Shown: positions 1 to 7,872, counted from the stretch's first letter. The stretch is 20,438 nucleotides of DNA from Massiliimalia sp964370215 (GCA_964370215.1 CAYJIM010000042.1:1-20438), one strand, 5' to 3'. Notes: generated by a model from the sequence alone, not told the origin. Numbers and translations are program-made.

Positions 1-60
1 GGTTTTGCAAAATTTTGTCGGGTGGTGTGGGTAGTGGACAGGTGACATTTTCATTGTGTG

Positions 61-146
61 GTAGGGGCGACCTTTGGTCGTCCGCATGTCTTCACCCTAT
101 TTTCATTGGGCAACGAAAATAGGGCGGATATGAAATCCGCCCCTAC
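61..146. repeat. Hairpin-rich intergenic repeat (MITE-like) with 9-bp terminal inverted repeats
   Basis: The ends are GTAGGGGCG (61-69) and its exact reverse complement CGCCCCTAC (138-146). Three further stems lie inside: 65-72 with 76-83 (one G-T pair), 95-104 with 115-124 (perfect 10 bp) and 122-129 with 135-142 (perfect 8 bp). The last two stems share bases, so alternative folds compete. No ORF is credible here. The layout fits a short non-autonomous repeat or structured intergenic element. Family membership is inferred from appearance only; no target-site duplication is obvious. Confidence 0.5.
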
Positions 147-166
147 AAAATAATATTTCGATTGAG

Positions 167-195
167 ATCGTAGGCTCCCCCTACGATGGTTTTTG
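167..195 (+). terminator. Terminator-like hairpin
   Basis: A perfect 8-bp stem (ATCGTAGG, 167-174, with CCTACGAT, 180-187) has a 5-base loop and is followed by GG and five T residues (190-194). It would end plus-strand transcription entering from a gene left of the window. It may instead belong to the repeat just upstream. Positions 1-60 show nothing recognisable. Confidence 0.4.
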
Positions 196-228
196 TTTGG
201 TAGTCCCGTTATATTTTTTGAAAAATTT

Positions 229-258
229 TTGAGTAAACCTCTTCAAATATGTCATACT
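229..258 (+). promoter_or_regulatory. Possible promoter for the deacetylase gene
   Basis: TTGAGT (229-234) and CATACT (253-258) are separated by 18 bp. Each matches the sigma-A consensus at 4 of 6 positions, so this is weak. If used, the transcript would begin near 265 and carry both hairpins at 271-324 in its leader. A second TATAAA (357-362) lacks a convincing -35 box. Confidence 0.2.
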
Positions 259-270
259 AAAAAAGCAATT

Positions 271-324
271 ATAAGTAATCCTACGGATTACTTATTGGCA
301 TGTGCCCGTCTTGTCGGGCACGCC
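271..324 (+). other. Two tandem hairpins upstream of the deacetylase gene
   Basis: The first stem is a perfect 11 bp (271-281 with 285-295) around a 3-base TAC loop. The second is GTGCCCG (302-308) with CGGGCAC (315-321), extended by GGC (297-299) with GCC (322-324) across a 2-base bulge. Neither is followed by a T run, so they do not look like terminators. They end about 65 bases before the ribosome site at 391-396 and could be leader RNA structure, a protein-binding site or repeat remnants. Confidence 0.4.
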
Positions 325-403
325 ATCTGAAATCGCATTTATATTAGCGAAGCTACTATAAATAGCATTTGCATGGATCTATCAACACGAAGGAGGAATT
401 TTT

Positions 404-1453
404 TTGAAAATCCGATTGTCTGCTTTGCTCCTCGCCGGCTGTCTTGTGCTGTCTTCCCTGCTGGGTTGTACCGCAACAGAAGACCCAATGGAGGAGATGA
501 CCTCAACACCATCCGCCACCTCTGCCCCGATGGAAACACCGGACGAGACCGAGGATCTACCCACAACGATGGATGAGGCGACTTCCGCACCGTCCAGCGA
601 CATGGATGACATGGCAAGGGATGTCGAAGAGGGTATGGATCATATGATTGACGGTGTGCAGAGCACCATTGACGACATGATGTCCGACACTGCAACAGAA
701 ACAGGGGATGCGTCTATCGATGACGTGTCCCCTGTTTTAGGATCTCCTGCCATTGATTTTGAACAGTTTACAGGGTATGCCACCACCTTTCACGGCTGGG
801 GGCAGGGCACGATTGTCAATGACGACAACATCCCTGTCAGTTGTGTGGACTTTCAAGAGCAGTTCGGGGCTTTGGATGCCGTCTTTGTCAAGGAGGAACA
901 AAGCACCCTTTACCTCACCTTTGATCAGGGGTACGAAAATGGCTATACCGAAGCAATTCTCAATACGCTACAAGAAAAGTCCTGTCCTGCCACCTTTTTC
1001 ATCACAATGGATTATGCAACAGCACAACCGGCATTGATCGGACGCATGTTGCAGGAAGGACATCAGATTGGCAATCACACAACCACCCATCCCTCTATGG
1101 CAAAAATTGACCCTGTCACACAAGCCCAGGAGATCACCACATTGCACCACTACGTCGACAACACCTTTGGCACGACGATGACACTCTTCCGCCCACCGAT
1201 GGGAGAATTCACCGAACAATCACTTGCCGTGACACAGGCATTGGGCTACCGCACCATCTTTTGGAGCTTTGCCTATGTCGACTGGGAGGTGGACAATCAG
1301 CCAAATCCTGCCGATGCACTGGAAAAGCTGACCCACGCATCGCATGACGGTGCCATCTACCTGCTACACACCGCCAGTCAAACCAACGCCGACATCCTCG
1401 GTGCGTTCATTGATGCGATGAGAGCAGAAGGCTACACATTGGGGACGTTATAA
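404..1453 (+). CDS. pdaA: PdaA-like polysaccharide deacetylase, predicted lipoprotein
   Basis: This 349-residue protein has a signal peptide ending in a lipobox (LLGC, Cys22), so it should be anchored outside the membrane. Residues 24-110 are a low-complexity linker rich in Thr, Ser, Asp, Glu and Met. Residues about 167-349 are a NodB-fold deacetylase domain with TFDQGYENG (172-180), the HxxxH zinc pair in NHTTTH (His225, His229), RPP (263-265), DWEVDNQP (293-300) and the late active-site His322. The YENGYT and DWxVxNQP signatures match PdaA, which removes acetyl groups from muramic acid during spore-cortex delta-lactam formation. Gln175 replaces the Asp/Asn usual after TFD. The start is TTG, chosen because AGGAGG (391-396) lies 7 bases upstream and the signal peptide begins there. 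The substrate is inferred from family; the long acidic linker is unusual. Confidence 0.85.
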   Translation: MKIRLSALLLAGCLVLSSLLGCTATEDPMEEMTSTPSATSAPMETPDETEDLPTTMDEATSAPSSDMDDMARDVEEGMDHMIDGVQSTIDDMMSDTATETGDASIDDVSPVLGSPAIDFEQFTGYATTFHGWGQGTIVNDDNIPVSCVDFQEQFGALDAVFVKEEQSTLYLTFDQGYENGYTEAILNTLQEKSCPATFFITMDYATAQPALIGRMLQEGHQIGNHTTTHPSMAKIDPVTQAQEITTLHHYVDNTFGTTMTLFRPPMGEFTEQSLAVTQALGYRTIFWSFAYVDWEVDNQPNPADALEKLTHASHDGAIYLLHTASQTNADILGAFIDAMRAEGYTLGTL

Positions 1454-1492
1454 AAAATATCGGATTGGTTTAAACTCCAATCCGATATTTTT
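1453..1492. terminator. Bidirectional intrinsic terminator between convergent genes
   Basis: A perfect 16-bp stem (1453-1468 with 1477-1492) encloses an 8-base loop. A runs on one side and T runs on the other give a U tract on both strands. It sits between the stop of the deacetylase gene and the stop of ftsZ (1502) and should terminate both convergent transcripts. Confidence 0.9.
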
Positions 1493-1501
1493 ATAATGTC
1501 A

Positions 1502-2581
1502 TTATTTGTTTTTGAACAGGTTCATAATATCATCAAAGTCGACGTCTGCTTTTGCTGCAGTCGGTCTGCTTTTCGCTTGACCTGTTGCTTCCGGCATACG
1601 TTCGCCAAAGTTCAAATCGCTACCTTCATTGGAAAAACCGGTCGCAATGACGGTAATTTGCATTTCATCTTGCAGGTCGTCGTTGAAGGAAAGACCCCAG
1701 AAAATGTTTGCATCCGGATCAGCTGCATCAGAAATGATGGAGGAAGCAGTTTCTGCTTCATCAAATGCCAAGTCGGAGGATGCGGTAATGTTGATCAAGA
1801 TACCTTTTGCGCCGTCAATGGTGGTTTCCAACAATGGGCTGGAAATCGCCATGTTTGCTGCATCGTGTGCTTTGTCTTTCCCTTTACCGGTACCAACGCC
1901 CATGTGTGCATAGCCGGCATCTTTCATGACAGCAGATACATCAGCAAAGTCCAAGTTGATGAAGCCCGGTACTTTGATCAGATCGGAAATGCTTTGTACG
2001 CCGTGACGCAAGACATCATCTGCTGCTGCAAATGCGTCTTTCAACGAACGGCATTTGTCGGTGATCAATTTCAAACGCTCATTTGGAATGATCACCAAAG
2101 AGTCGACGTTGCTTGCAAGTTCCTGCAAACCACGTTCAGCATTTGCCATACGACGTTTGCCTTCGAAGTTAAACGGTTTTGTAACAATCCCGATGGTAAG
2201 GATGCCCATTTCTCTTGCAATTTTTGCAACAACGGGAGCTGCCCCTGTACCGGTACCACCGCCCATCCCAGCAGTGACGAAGATCATTTGGGTGCCTTTG
2301 AGAATGTCTTGCAATTCTTCGCGGTTTTCTTCGGCAGATTTTTGTCCTTTTTCAGGATCCCCACCGGCGCCACGACCTTTGGTCATTTTGTCGCCAATGC
2401 GAATTTTATAATCAGCTTTGGACAAATCCAAAACCGGTTGGTCGGTATTGACTGCGATAAATTCTACGTTTCTAACAGCACAATCTACCATGCGATTGAC
2501 AGCATTACCACCACCGCCACCAACACCAATTACCTTGATATTAACATCATCATTTACCACATTATCAAACACAAATCCCAC
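1502..2581 (-). CDS. ftsZ: Cell division GTPase FtsZ
   Basis: FtsZ is the tubulin-like GTPase that polymerises into the Z ring at midcell. The 359-residue product has the N-terminal glycine-rich nucleotide site (GVGGGGGNAVNRM, 19-31), the tubulin signature GGGTGTG (107-113) and the T7 catalytic loop NLDFADV (209-215). A short variable linker (about 318-345) leads to a conserved C-terminal peptide ending DFDDIMNLFKNK, where partners such as FtsA or SepF dock. It is shorter than B. subtilis FtsZ (382 aa), mainly in the linker. The start is GTG, with AGGAGG 9 bases upstream. It is the last gene of the cluster, separated from ftsQ by 327 bp that contain a dedicated promoter. Neither ftsA nor sepF is nearby. 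Confidence 0.98.
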   Translation of the reverse strand: MGFVFDNVVNDDVNIKVIGVGGGGGNAVNRMVDCAVRNVEFIAVNTDQPVLDLSKADYKIRIGDKMTKGRGAGGDPEKGQKSAEENREELQDILKGTQMIFVTAGMGGGTGTGAAPVVAKIAREMGILTIGIVTKPFNFEGKRRMANAERGLQELASNVDSLVIIPNERLKLITDKCRSLKDAFAAADDVLRHGVQSISDLIKVPGFINLDFADVSAVMKDAGYAHMGVGTGKGKDKAHDAANMAISSPLLETTIDGAKGILINITASSDLAFDEAETASSIISDAADPDANIFWGLSFNDDLQDEMQITVIATGFSNEGSDLNFGERMPEATGQAKSRPTAAKADVDFDDIMNLFKNK

Positions 2582-2647
2582 TTTCGTCGTCCTCCTAAAT
2601 ATCTTTTTATTTTCAGCTACTTTTGTAACCTAATCGTCATGTTTCTT

Positions 2648-2676
2648 ATTATACTATGTTTTGCGCCACTTGTCCA
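2648..2676 (-). promoter_or_regulatory. ftsZ sigma-A-type promoter in the ftsQ-ftsZ spacer
   Basis: On the minus strand TGGACA (2671-2676) and TATAAT (2648-2653) are separated by exactly 17 bp, 11 of 12 consensus matches. Transcription should start near 2641, giving a leader of about 60 bases. This lets ftsZ be expressed independently of the long dcw transcript. The rest of the spacer (2677-2908) holds no gene; it contains a weak 6-bp hairpin just after the ftsQ stop (2881-2886 with 2897-2902) without a clear U tract. Confidence 0.75.
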
Positions 2677-2908
2677 GACCTTTTCGCCTACTTCTTGTAA
2701 CCAGTCTGTAACAAATATCCATAATTTTTCTGCGGTACATTCCGTCTATTTCCACAAAAAAATCCCAGAAAAGAGATTTCCACCCTTTTTCTCATGATTT
2801 TCACGCAAATTCTTGCTTTTTACCACCCTACCGCATCGCCTACAGGATCACCACAAGTAGTATAGCGTTCCCCAAATTTTGGCTTTTTACACAGTGAAAG
2901 CCCAGCTT

Positions 2909-3889
2909 TTATGCAGCCTCATCTTGCGTTTCGTCGGTTTGGGGGTCGCTGCCCTCTTGGCTGGTCGCACCATCCTCTTCGGGCACGATGGGTTCGCCGG
3001 TTTCAGGATCTACGGTAGCTGCTTCCGGTGCCGGACCGAATTCTGCAATGACATCTACGGCAATGCCCTCTTGTTGTTGGGTGGCCATATCCATCGGTCT
3101 AAAATAAGCGACTGAAGGTGTTCTGGCATCGATGATTCCCTGTTCCTCCATCGAAACATGCTCATCCAACACTTTTTTAACAATTTGCAATTTATAGTCT
3201 AAATCCAACTGGGTGCCCAACTGTACCGTGACACGGTTTTGATAACTGAGCGTGATTTCATTGGTTTCATTGATACTCATCTGTGTCACATCGGTCAACC
3301 CGACGTCTTGTAATTGTTGTAGCACAAACAGTGGTAGTTGCATCGTTTCCGATTCAGTAATGAATCCGCCAACGGGATCGGTAATTGGGATCCCACCCAG
3401 TAATGTCCCGGTATCCCCTTCTTCCAATGTCTGTTTCTTTTGGGTGATACGTCCGTTTTCACTGACAAAATAAAAGTTATTTTCCGCATAGAAAATGGCC
3501 ATGGTCGTTGCCGGTTCAAAAACAATTTCCAAGGTACTTGGCAATTTGCGATTGACCGTGACGCCATCCACCGTTGTGATTTCCTGCATCAATGCTTCTT
3601 CAATGGCTTCAAGATTGATACGGAACAGGTTGTCCCCCACCGTGACCCCTGCAATTTGCAAGATCTCTTCTTGTGATCTTGTGCTACCGGTGATCTCTAC
3701 CTGTTGCACGTTGAAAAACACCGTCAACGACAGAGTCAATCCGGTAGCTACTGTCAAAATAAATCCCAACACATAGTGTAGGATGTAATTTTTACGACGC
3801 TTTTTTTGGTGCATGCGACTGTTTCTTTGTCGCGCCTGCTGCCTCCTTCTCGTTTCTGCCATGGTCTGTTGTCTATCCTTTTGGTTCAT
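2909..3889 (-). CDS. ftsQ: Cell division protein FtsQ/DivIB
   Basis: DivIB/FtsQ is a bitopic membrane protein that links septal synthases with FtsL and DivIC. The 326-residue form has a very basic cytoplasmic N-terminus (about 1-37), one transmembrane segment (about 38-58) and a POTRA domain beginning FNVQQVEITG (about 59-127), then the beta domain. The last 45 or so residues are acidic and rich in Pro, Thr and Gln, ending DETQDEAA. The start at 3889 is chosen because GGAGG lies 6 bases upstream; an in-frame ATG at 3955 lacks a ribosome site. It follows murA by 84 bp. An acidic tail is common in Gram-positive DivIB but variable. Confidence 0.9.
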   Translation of the reverse strand: MNQKDRQQTMAETRRRQQARQRNSRMHQKKRRKNYILHYVLGFILTVATGLTLSLTVFFNVQQVEITGSTRSQEEILQIAGVTVGDNLFRINLEAIEEALMQEITTVDGVTVNRKLPSTLEIVFEPATTMAIFYAENNFYFVSENGRITQKKQTLEEGDTGTLLGGIPITDPVGGFITESETMQLPLFVLQQLQDVGLTDVTQMSINETNEITLSYQNRVTVQLGTQLDLDYKLQIVKKVLDEHVSMEEQGIIDARTPSVAYFRPMDMATQQQEGIAVDVIAEFGPAPEAATVDPETGEPIVPEEDGATSQEGSDPQTDETQDEAA

Positions 3890-3973
3890 TGTCTTCCTCC
3901 AACGGGTTGTGATTTGCTGCATTTCGGGCAATTTTTCTTTTTCCCTACATGACACTATACACCTGTTTTGCCA

Positions 3974-5230
3974 TTATGTCAACCGTTGAATGGTTGCACC
4001 CAATGTTTTTAAGGTGTCTTCTATCCCCTCATATCCACGATCGATATGGTAGATTTCTTCTACTGTTGTCGTGCCCGAAGCAATCAATCCGGCAAGCACC
4101 AACGCTGCCCCACCTCGTAAATCCTCTGCGTAGACCGTTGCCCCCGAGAGTGTTTCCACCCCGTTGACCACTGCCACATGCCCTTCTGTTTTGATGTTCG
4201 CTCCCATGCGATTGAGTTCCACCGCATGCTTGAAACGATTTTCAAAAATATTTTCCACAAACATACTGCTTCCCCTTGCCACTGCCGCCGCTGCCATGAG
4301 TGGTGCTTGGGCATCGGTCGGAAAACCGGGATACGGCATGGTGCGAATCTGTTTCACTGCCGACAGTCGCTTCGGCGCTGTCAAAAAAACTTCATCCCGC
4401 TTGCACTGTAACTGACATCCCAGTTCCTCTAAAAGAGGCAGAATACTTTCCAAATCCTGCGGATTGACTTGTCGTATGAGCACCTCACCACCGGTGATGG
4501 CAGCTGCCGTCAGATAGGTTGCTGCCACAATGCGATCCGGCATCACCCGATAGGTCACCCCACCCAATTGTGCTACCCCATGAATGACAATGGTGCTCTT
4601 CCCCGCACCAAAAATTTTCGCCCCTCGGGCATTTAAGTACGCTGCGAGATCGATGATTTCCGGTTCTTGTGCTGCATTATGTATGATCGTGGTACCCTTT
4701 GCCATCGTAGCGGCAATCAGAATATTTTCCGTCGCCCCCACACTGGGAAAGGAGAGAGCTACCTTTGCCCCATGTAATCCGTGGGGTACGTGGCAGTAAA
4801 GCGTACCATGCTTTTCCTCAATCTGTACCCCCAACCGCTTCAATCCATCCAAATGCAGATCAATGGGACGAGGCCCCAATTCACACCCACCGGGGGCGGT
4901 CAAAACCGCACCTCTCATCCGTGAAACAATGGCGCCCAAAAAGACAATGGAAGAGCGCATTTCACGCATCAGCGGTGCAGGAATGCAATCGCAGTTGACA
5001 CCGCTGTTGTCGACGATCACCACACCATCTTCTCGTTTGACGGTAGCGCCAAGCGCCTCTAAGATGCGTATCGCCGCATCCACATCTGACAGGTTTGGGC
5101 AGTTTTGCAACACCGTTTCACCGGTGCCCAACAAACTCGCCGCTAAAATGGGCAAACTGCTATTTTTTGCCCCCTGTAATTTCAATTCACCCGACAAGCG
5201 GTGACCACCTTGGATCTGCAACCGGCTCAT
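3974..5230 (-). CDS. murA: UDP-N-acetylglucosamine 1-carboxyvinyltransferase MurA
   Basis: MurA transfers enolpyruvate from PEP to UDP-GlcNAc, the first committed step of peptidoglycan synthesis, in the cytoplasm. The 418-residue length is normal. Key elements are GAKN (Lys22, Asn23), the active-site loop GGCELGPRP with catalytic Cys116 (the fosfomycin target in this family), and the catalytic Asp in PGFPTDAQAP. The presence of Cys rather than Asp at position 116 predicts a fosfomycin-sensitive enzyme. AAGGAG precedes the ATG. Firmicutes often have two MurA paralogues; this one lies in the dcw cluster between murG and ftsQ, where other lineages often carry murB. It is separated from murG by a structured 324-bp spacer. 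Confidence 0.97.
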   Translation of the reverse strand: MSRLQIQGGHRLSGELKLQGAKNSSLPILAASLLGTGETVLQNCPNLSDVDAAIRILEALGATVKREDGVVIVDNSGVNCDCIPAPLMREMRSSIVFLGAIVSRMRGAVLTAPGGCELGPRPIDLHLDGLKRLGVQIEEKHGTLYCHVPHGLHGAKVALSFPSVGATENILIAATMAKGTTIIHNAAQEPEIIDLAAYLNARGAKIFGAGKSTIVIHGVAQLGGVTYRVMPDRIVAATYLTAAAITGGEVLIRQVNPQDLESILPLLEELGCQLQCKRDEVFLTAPKRLSAVKQIRTMPYPGFPTDAQAPLMAAAAVARGSSMFVENIFENRFKHAVELNRMGANIKTEGHVAVVNGVETLSGATVYAEDLRGGAALVLAGLIASGTTTVEEIYHIDRGYEGIEDTLKTLGATIQRLT

Positions 5231-5323
5231 ACCTACACGCTCCTTTTAAGATTGCCCATCTGTGTTCAGATACGCCATCCAAATATACAACTTATTCTAT
5301 GCAGGTAGGTGGTTGGTGGTGCG

Positions 5324-5345
5324 AAAAAGGGGTTACAACAACCCC
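5324..5345 (-). terminator. Terminator-like hairpin upstream of murA
   Basis: On the minus strand GGGGTT, a 5-base loop and AACCCC (5329-5345) are followed directly by TTTTT (5324-5328). The shape is that of a short intrinsic terminator lying about 95 bases before the murA start. It may attenuate readthrough from murG or only mark the edge of the structured spacer. No strong promoter is apparent between it and murA. Confidence 0.4.
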
Positions 5346-5567
5346 ACAGGGTGTCAAAAAAGTCTTTTCCTGTTCCGACACCCTGCCAGAGCGTCCAAAA
5401 ATCTGCAGGTCAAGGAACAAAACTTGCAAATGAGAGAGTAATACGATGGTATATGAACGATATTTGCAAGTTGCAGTGACACAGAAAGCAAAATCGGTGA
5501 GCGACATGATGTGACCCGATTTTGCGGTTGCGGGTTTTTCGACGGTCTGAGGGGTTACGATAACCCC
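5329..5567. repeat. Hairpin-packed element between murG and murA with duplicated outer hairpins
   Basis: Five stems occur in a row: GGGGTT/AACCCC (5329-5345), CAGGGTGTC/GACACCCTG (5347-5355 with 5377-5385), an 11-bp perfect stem (5421-5431 with 5462-5472), GCAAAATCGG/CCGATTTTGC (5488-5497 with 5516-5525) and GGGGTTA/TAACCCC (5551-5567). The outermost hairpins are near-copies in the same orientation, each next to an ACCCT-type sequence. The right-hand one contains the murG stop codon. An ORF across this spacer (5292-5579, minus) shows no recognisable protein and simply reads the repeats. Together with 5231-5328 this accounts for the gene-free spacer 5231-5554. Confidence 0.5.
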
Positions 5568-6682
5568 AATAGGGTACACATTTCTCGGTAAATTTGTGTG
5601 GTCGCATCGCCAAGATAACAGTCGTGTGCACGTTTGCTCATTTCATTTACCGCATTTGGGTCATTGCACAAGCGTTCGACCAGTGTCAAGAACTTTTCCT
5701 TGTCATAGTCTTTTTCCTCTATCATCTCAGCAGCGCCCTTTTGCACCAACACCATTCCGTTGTGGTACTGGTGATTCTCGGTCACATAAGGGCTCGGCAC
5801 CAAAATGGCTGCCTTTCCCGTCGCCTGTAATTCGGTCAAAGTGACCGCTCCACAACGACTGATGACAAGATCTGCCGCCATCAAACAGGTGTCCATATTG
5901 TCAAGGTATTCACTTGACAGAATGCGAGGTGCTCGTTTGAGGTCCACCCCGCGTTCCTTTAGCATGTCACGAAACTCCGCCGCTCCTTGTTTACCGGTTC
6001 CATGGATATGGTTGCAGCGTTTGCCGTCGGTGTTCCACTGCATGAGATCTGCCGCCATGCGATTGATGGCACGTGCGCCAAGACTTCCGCCCACCGAAAA
6101 GATACAAAAATCATCATCCATACCAAGTTCACGTCGTGCACTTTCTCTTGTCTTTTGGGTGATACTTTGTCGTACAGGATTGCCGACCACCACCCCTTTG
6201 CCTTTGATGTTCATGCGTGCTTTTGCCTCTTCAAAGGCCAGTAGTACGACATCCACCTTTTTGGCAAGAATTTTATTGGTGATCCCGGGATAGGCATTTT
6301 GCTCGTGAATCATTGTTTTGAAGCCCATTTTTGCCGCCATCTGTACAACAGGCCCTGCGACATAACCACCGGTGCCAATGACCACGTCCGGTTGAAAAGC
6401 TGTCAAGATTTCCTTTGCCCTTTTTTGTGCGCCGGAAATGAGACGAAGCGAGCGCCAATTATGGGCGATCGCCTCTTTGTCAAATCGTCTGTAAAATCCC
6501 GACACTTCCACCCCTTCAAAACGATAACCCGCCTTTGGCACCAATGTCGCTTCCATCCCATTCGGCGTACCTACATAAAGAATCTCCGTATCGGGAAGGT
6601 GTTTTTGAATGCACTGCCCGATGGCAATTGCCGGATTGATATGACCACCGGTGCCACCGCCGGTCAACAATACTTTGATCAT
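5555..6682 (-). CDS. murG: Lipid II-forming GlcNAc transferase MurG
   Basis: MurG adds GlcNAc from UDP-GlcNAc to lipid I at the inner membrane face, producing lipid II. The 375-residue protein has the N-terminal GGGTGGHINPAIA loop (8-20), the second glycine loop GGSLGARAINR and the C-terminal donor-binding signature SRCGAVTLTEL followed by HQYHN, typical of GT28 enzymes. The start ATG at 6682 is set by GGAGGAGA just upstream and by the family N-terminus; a longer in-frame reading to 6922 only overlaps ftsW. The start overlaps the ftsW stop in ATGA, implying translational coupling. The stop codon lies inside a 7-bp hairpin. Confidence 0.97.
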   Translation of the reverse strand: MIKVLLTGGGTGGHINPAIAIGQCIQKHLPDTEILYVGTPNGMEATLVPKAGYRFEGVEVSGFYRRFDKEAIAHNWRSLRLISGAQKRAKEILTAFQPDVVIGTGGYVAGPVVQMAAKMGFKTMIHEQNAYPGITNKILAKKVDVVLLAFEEAKARMNIKGKGVVVGNPVRQSITQKTRESARRELGMDDDFCIFSVGGSLGARAINRMAADLMQWNTDGKRCNHIHGTGKQGAAEFRDMLKERGVDLKRAPRILSSEYLDNMDTCLMAADLVISRCGAVTLTELQATGKAAILVPSPYVTENHQYHNGMVLVQKGAAEMIEEKDYDKEKFLTLVERLCNDPNAVNEMSKRAHDCYLGDATTQIYREMCTLLGLS

Positions 6683-7872
6683 AATTTCTCCTCCGTTCCA
6701 TAACGGGAAATGTTGAGCACAATGCCCATTTCCGCCAACTGAATCAACAATGCCGTACCGCCATAACTGAAAAACGGCAAGCTGATCCCAGTATTGGGCA
6801 TGGCGTTGCTGACAACAGCAATGTTGAGGGTTGTCTGAATGGCAATTTGCAGCATGATCCCAACAGTCAGCATCGATGCAAATTTGTTGGGTGCACGATT
6901 TGCAATGTAAAACCCACGGCAAATCAAAAATAAGAATAATAGGATGATGAGCAGTGCACCGATAAAACCGAGCTCTTCACAAACAATGGCAAAGATGAAG
7001 TCATTTTGCGGTTCAGGCAGATACAGATGCTTTTGGGTGGAGTTGCCAAGCCCTACCCCCATCAAGCCACCGGAACCAATGGCGATGAGCGACTGTGCTG
7101 TCTGCCACGAAGCACCCATGATGTCTTCCAATGGATTGAGCCACGCGTGAATACGCTCGCCCATATAGTCGATCCCCTGAATGGCAATCATCGCTACAAT
7201 GCCAATGACCCCCGCAATCCCCAATGGAATGAAATAACGGATCCGTGTGCCACCAATGAACATCATAAAAATCCCGATCCCTGAAATGATCATCGTTGCC
7301 GACAGGTGACGTTGCAATGCCACCAGAATGATCATGATGGGGACAATGGCATACAAAAACGGCAACACCCCTTCTTTCAAGGTGTGCATTTTTTGATGGT
7401 TTTGCTGAATAAGCATCGCAAAGTAGATGATCAATCCAATTTTCATCAGCTCAGACGGTTGCAACGTTTGCCCCCCAAATAACGTGATGAAGCGCCCTGC
7501 ACCAAAGCCGTTGAGTGGAAATACAATGGCAATCAGCCCGAGGCAAACATAAAAGATCGGTTTTGCCAATCGAAAATAAACATAATAAGGAATCCTTGAA
7601 ATGATGAGCATGGCCGCCACACCGACCACGGCAAAAATCGCCTGTCTGGCGATATAATGAAAGCTATCGCCATAATAGGTCTGGGCATAGGCATAGCTTG
7701 CCGAAAAGACCATGACAAGTCCAAAAGTTGTCAGCACCAAAACCAGCAGTAAAAATACCGGATCCATCGGACCCACCACCGAGCGCATTTTGGATTTTAA
7801 ATTGATTTTTTCGGTCGCCTTTGGGGAGCGCGGACGAAACTGTTTTGTTTGATCGGTCACTTTTTTATACAT
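6679..7872 (-). CDS. ftsW: FtsW, SEDS-family peptidoglycan glycosyltransferase
   Basis: FtsW is a polytopic SEDS polymerase that extends septal glycan from lipid II together with its class B PBP. The 397-residue protein has about ten hydrophobic segments after a basic N-terminus. It carries the QPSE motif (about 138-141), the long loop motif GVGLGNSTQKHLYLPEP and the conserved Asp in NDFIFA (Asp291), thought to be catalytic in this family. QRHLSAT (187-193) stands where many relatives have QPDLGTA. The ATG at 7872 is preferred because AGGTGGG lies 7 bases upstream; the in-frame GTG at 7884 would fall within that site. It ends in an ATGA overlap with murG. The usual neighbour murD is missing. 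Confidence 0.95.
   Translation of the reverse strand: MYKKVTDQTKQFRPRSPKATEKINLKSKMRSVVGPMDPVFLLLVLVLTTFGLVMVFSASYAYAQTYYGDSFHYIARQAIFAVVGVAAMLIISRIPYYVYFRLAKPIFYVCLGLIAIVFPLNGFGAGRFITLFGGQTLQPSELMKIGLIIYFAMLIQQNHQKMHTLKEGVLPFLYAIVPIMIILVALQRHLSATMIISGIGIFMMFIGGTRIRYFIPLGIAGVIGIVAMIAIQGIDYMGERIHAWLNPLEDIMGASWQTAQSLIAIGSGGLMGVGLGNSTQKHLYLPEPQNDFIFAIVCEELGFIGALLIILLFLFLICRGFYIANRAPNKFASMLTVGIMLQIAIQTTLNIAVVSNAMPNTGISLPFFSYGGTALLIQLAEMGIVLNISRYGTEEKL

Noticed and set aside
2690..2780. Repeated TTGTAACC/CTGTAAC and TTTCCAC words upstream of ftsZ as protein-binding sites
   Set aside because: Copies are irregularly spaced and do not match DnaA boxes or other motifs I can name.
1496..2797. Long plus-strand reading frame of 433 codons
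   Set aside because: It lies antisense to ftsZ, is rich in Cys and Phe with no recognisable domain and has no ribosome site. It is a shadow of the ftsZ codon pattern.
2881..2902. Hairpin after ftsQ as a terminator
   Set aside because: The stem is 6 bp with a long loop and no clear U tract in the transcribed direction, so the evidence is too weak.
5292..5579. Minus-strand frame of 95 codons in the murG-murA spacer
   Set aside because: It reads through the hairpin repeats, starts within the 3' end of murG and has no ribosome site or domain. The repeated GVIVTP/GVVVTP just reflects the duplicated hairpins.
6683..6922. N-terminal extension of murG by 80 codons
   Set aside because: It overlaps ftsW out of frame and has an implausible Cys/His-rich composition. 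The family start MIKVLLTGGGTGG at 6682 has a good ribosome site.
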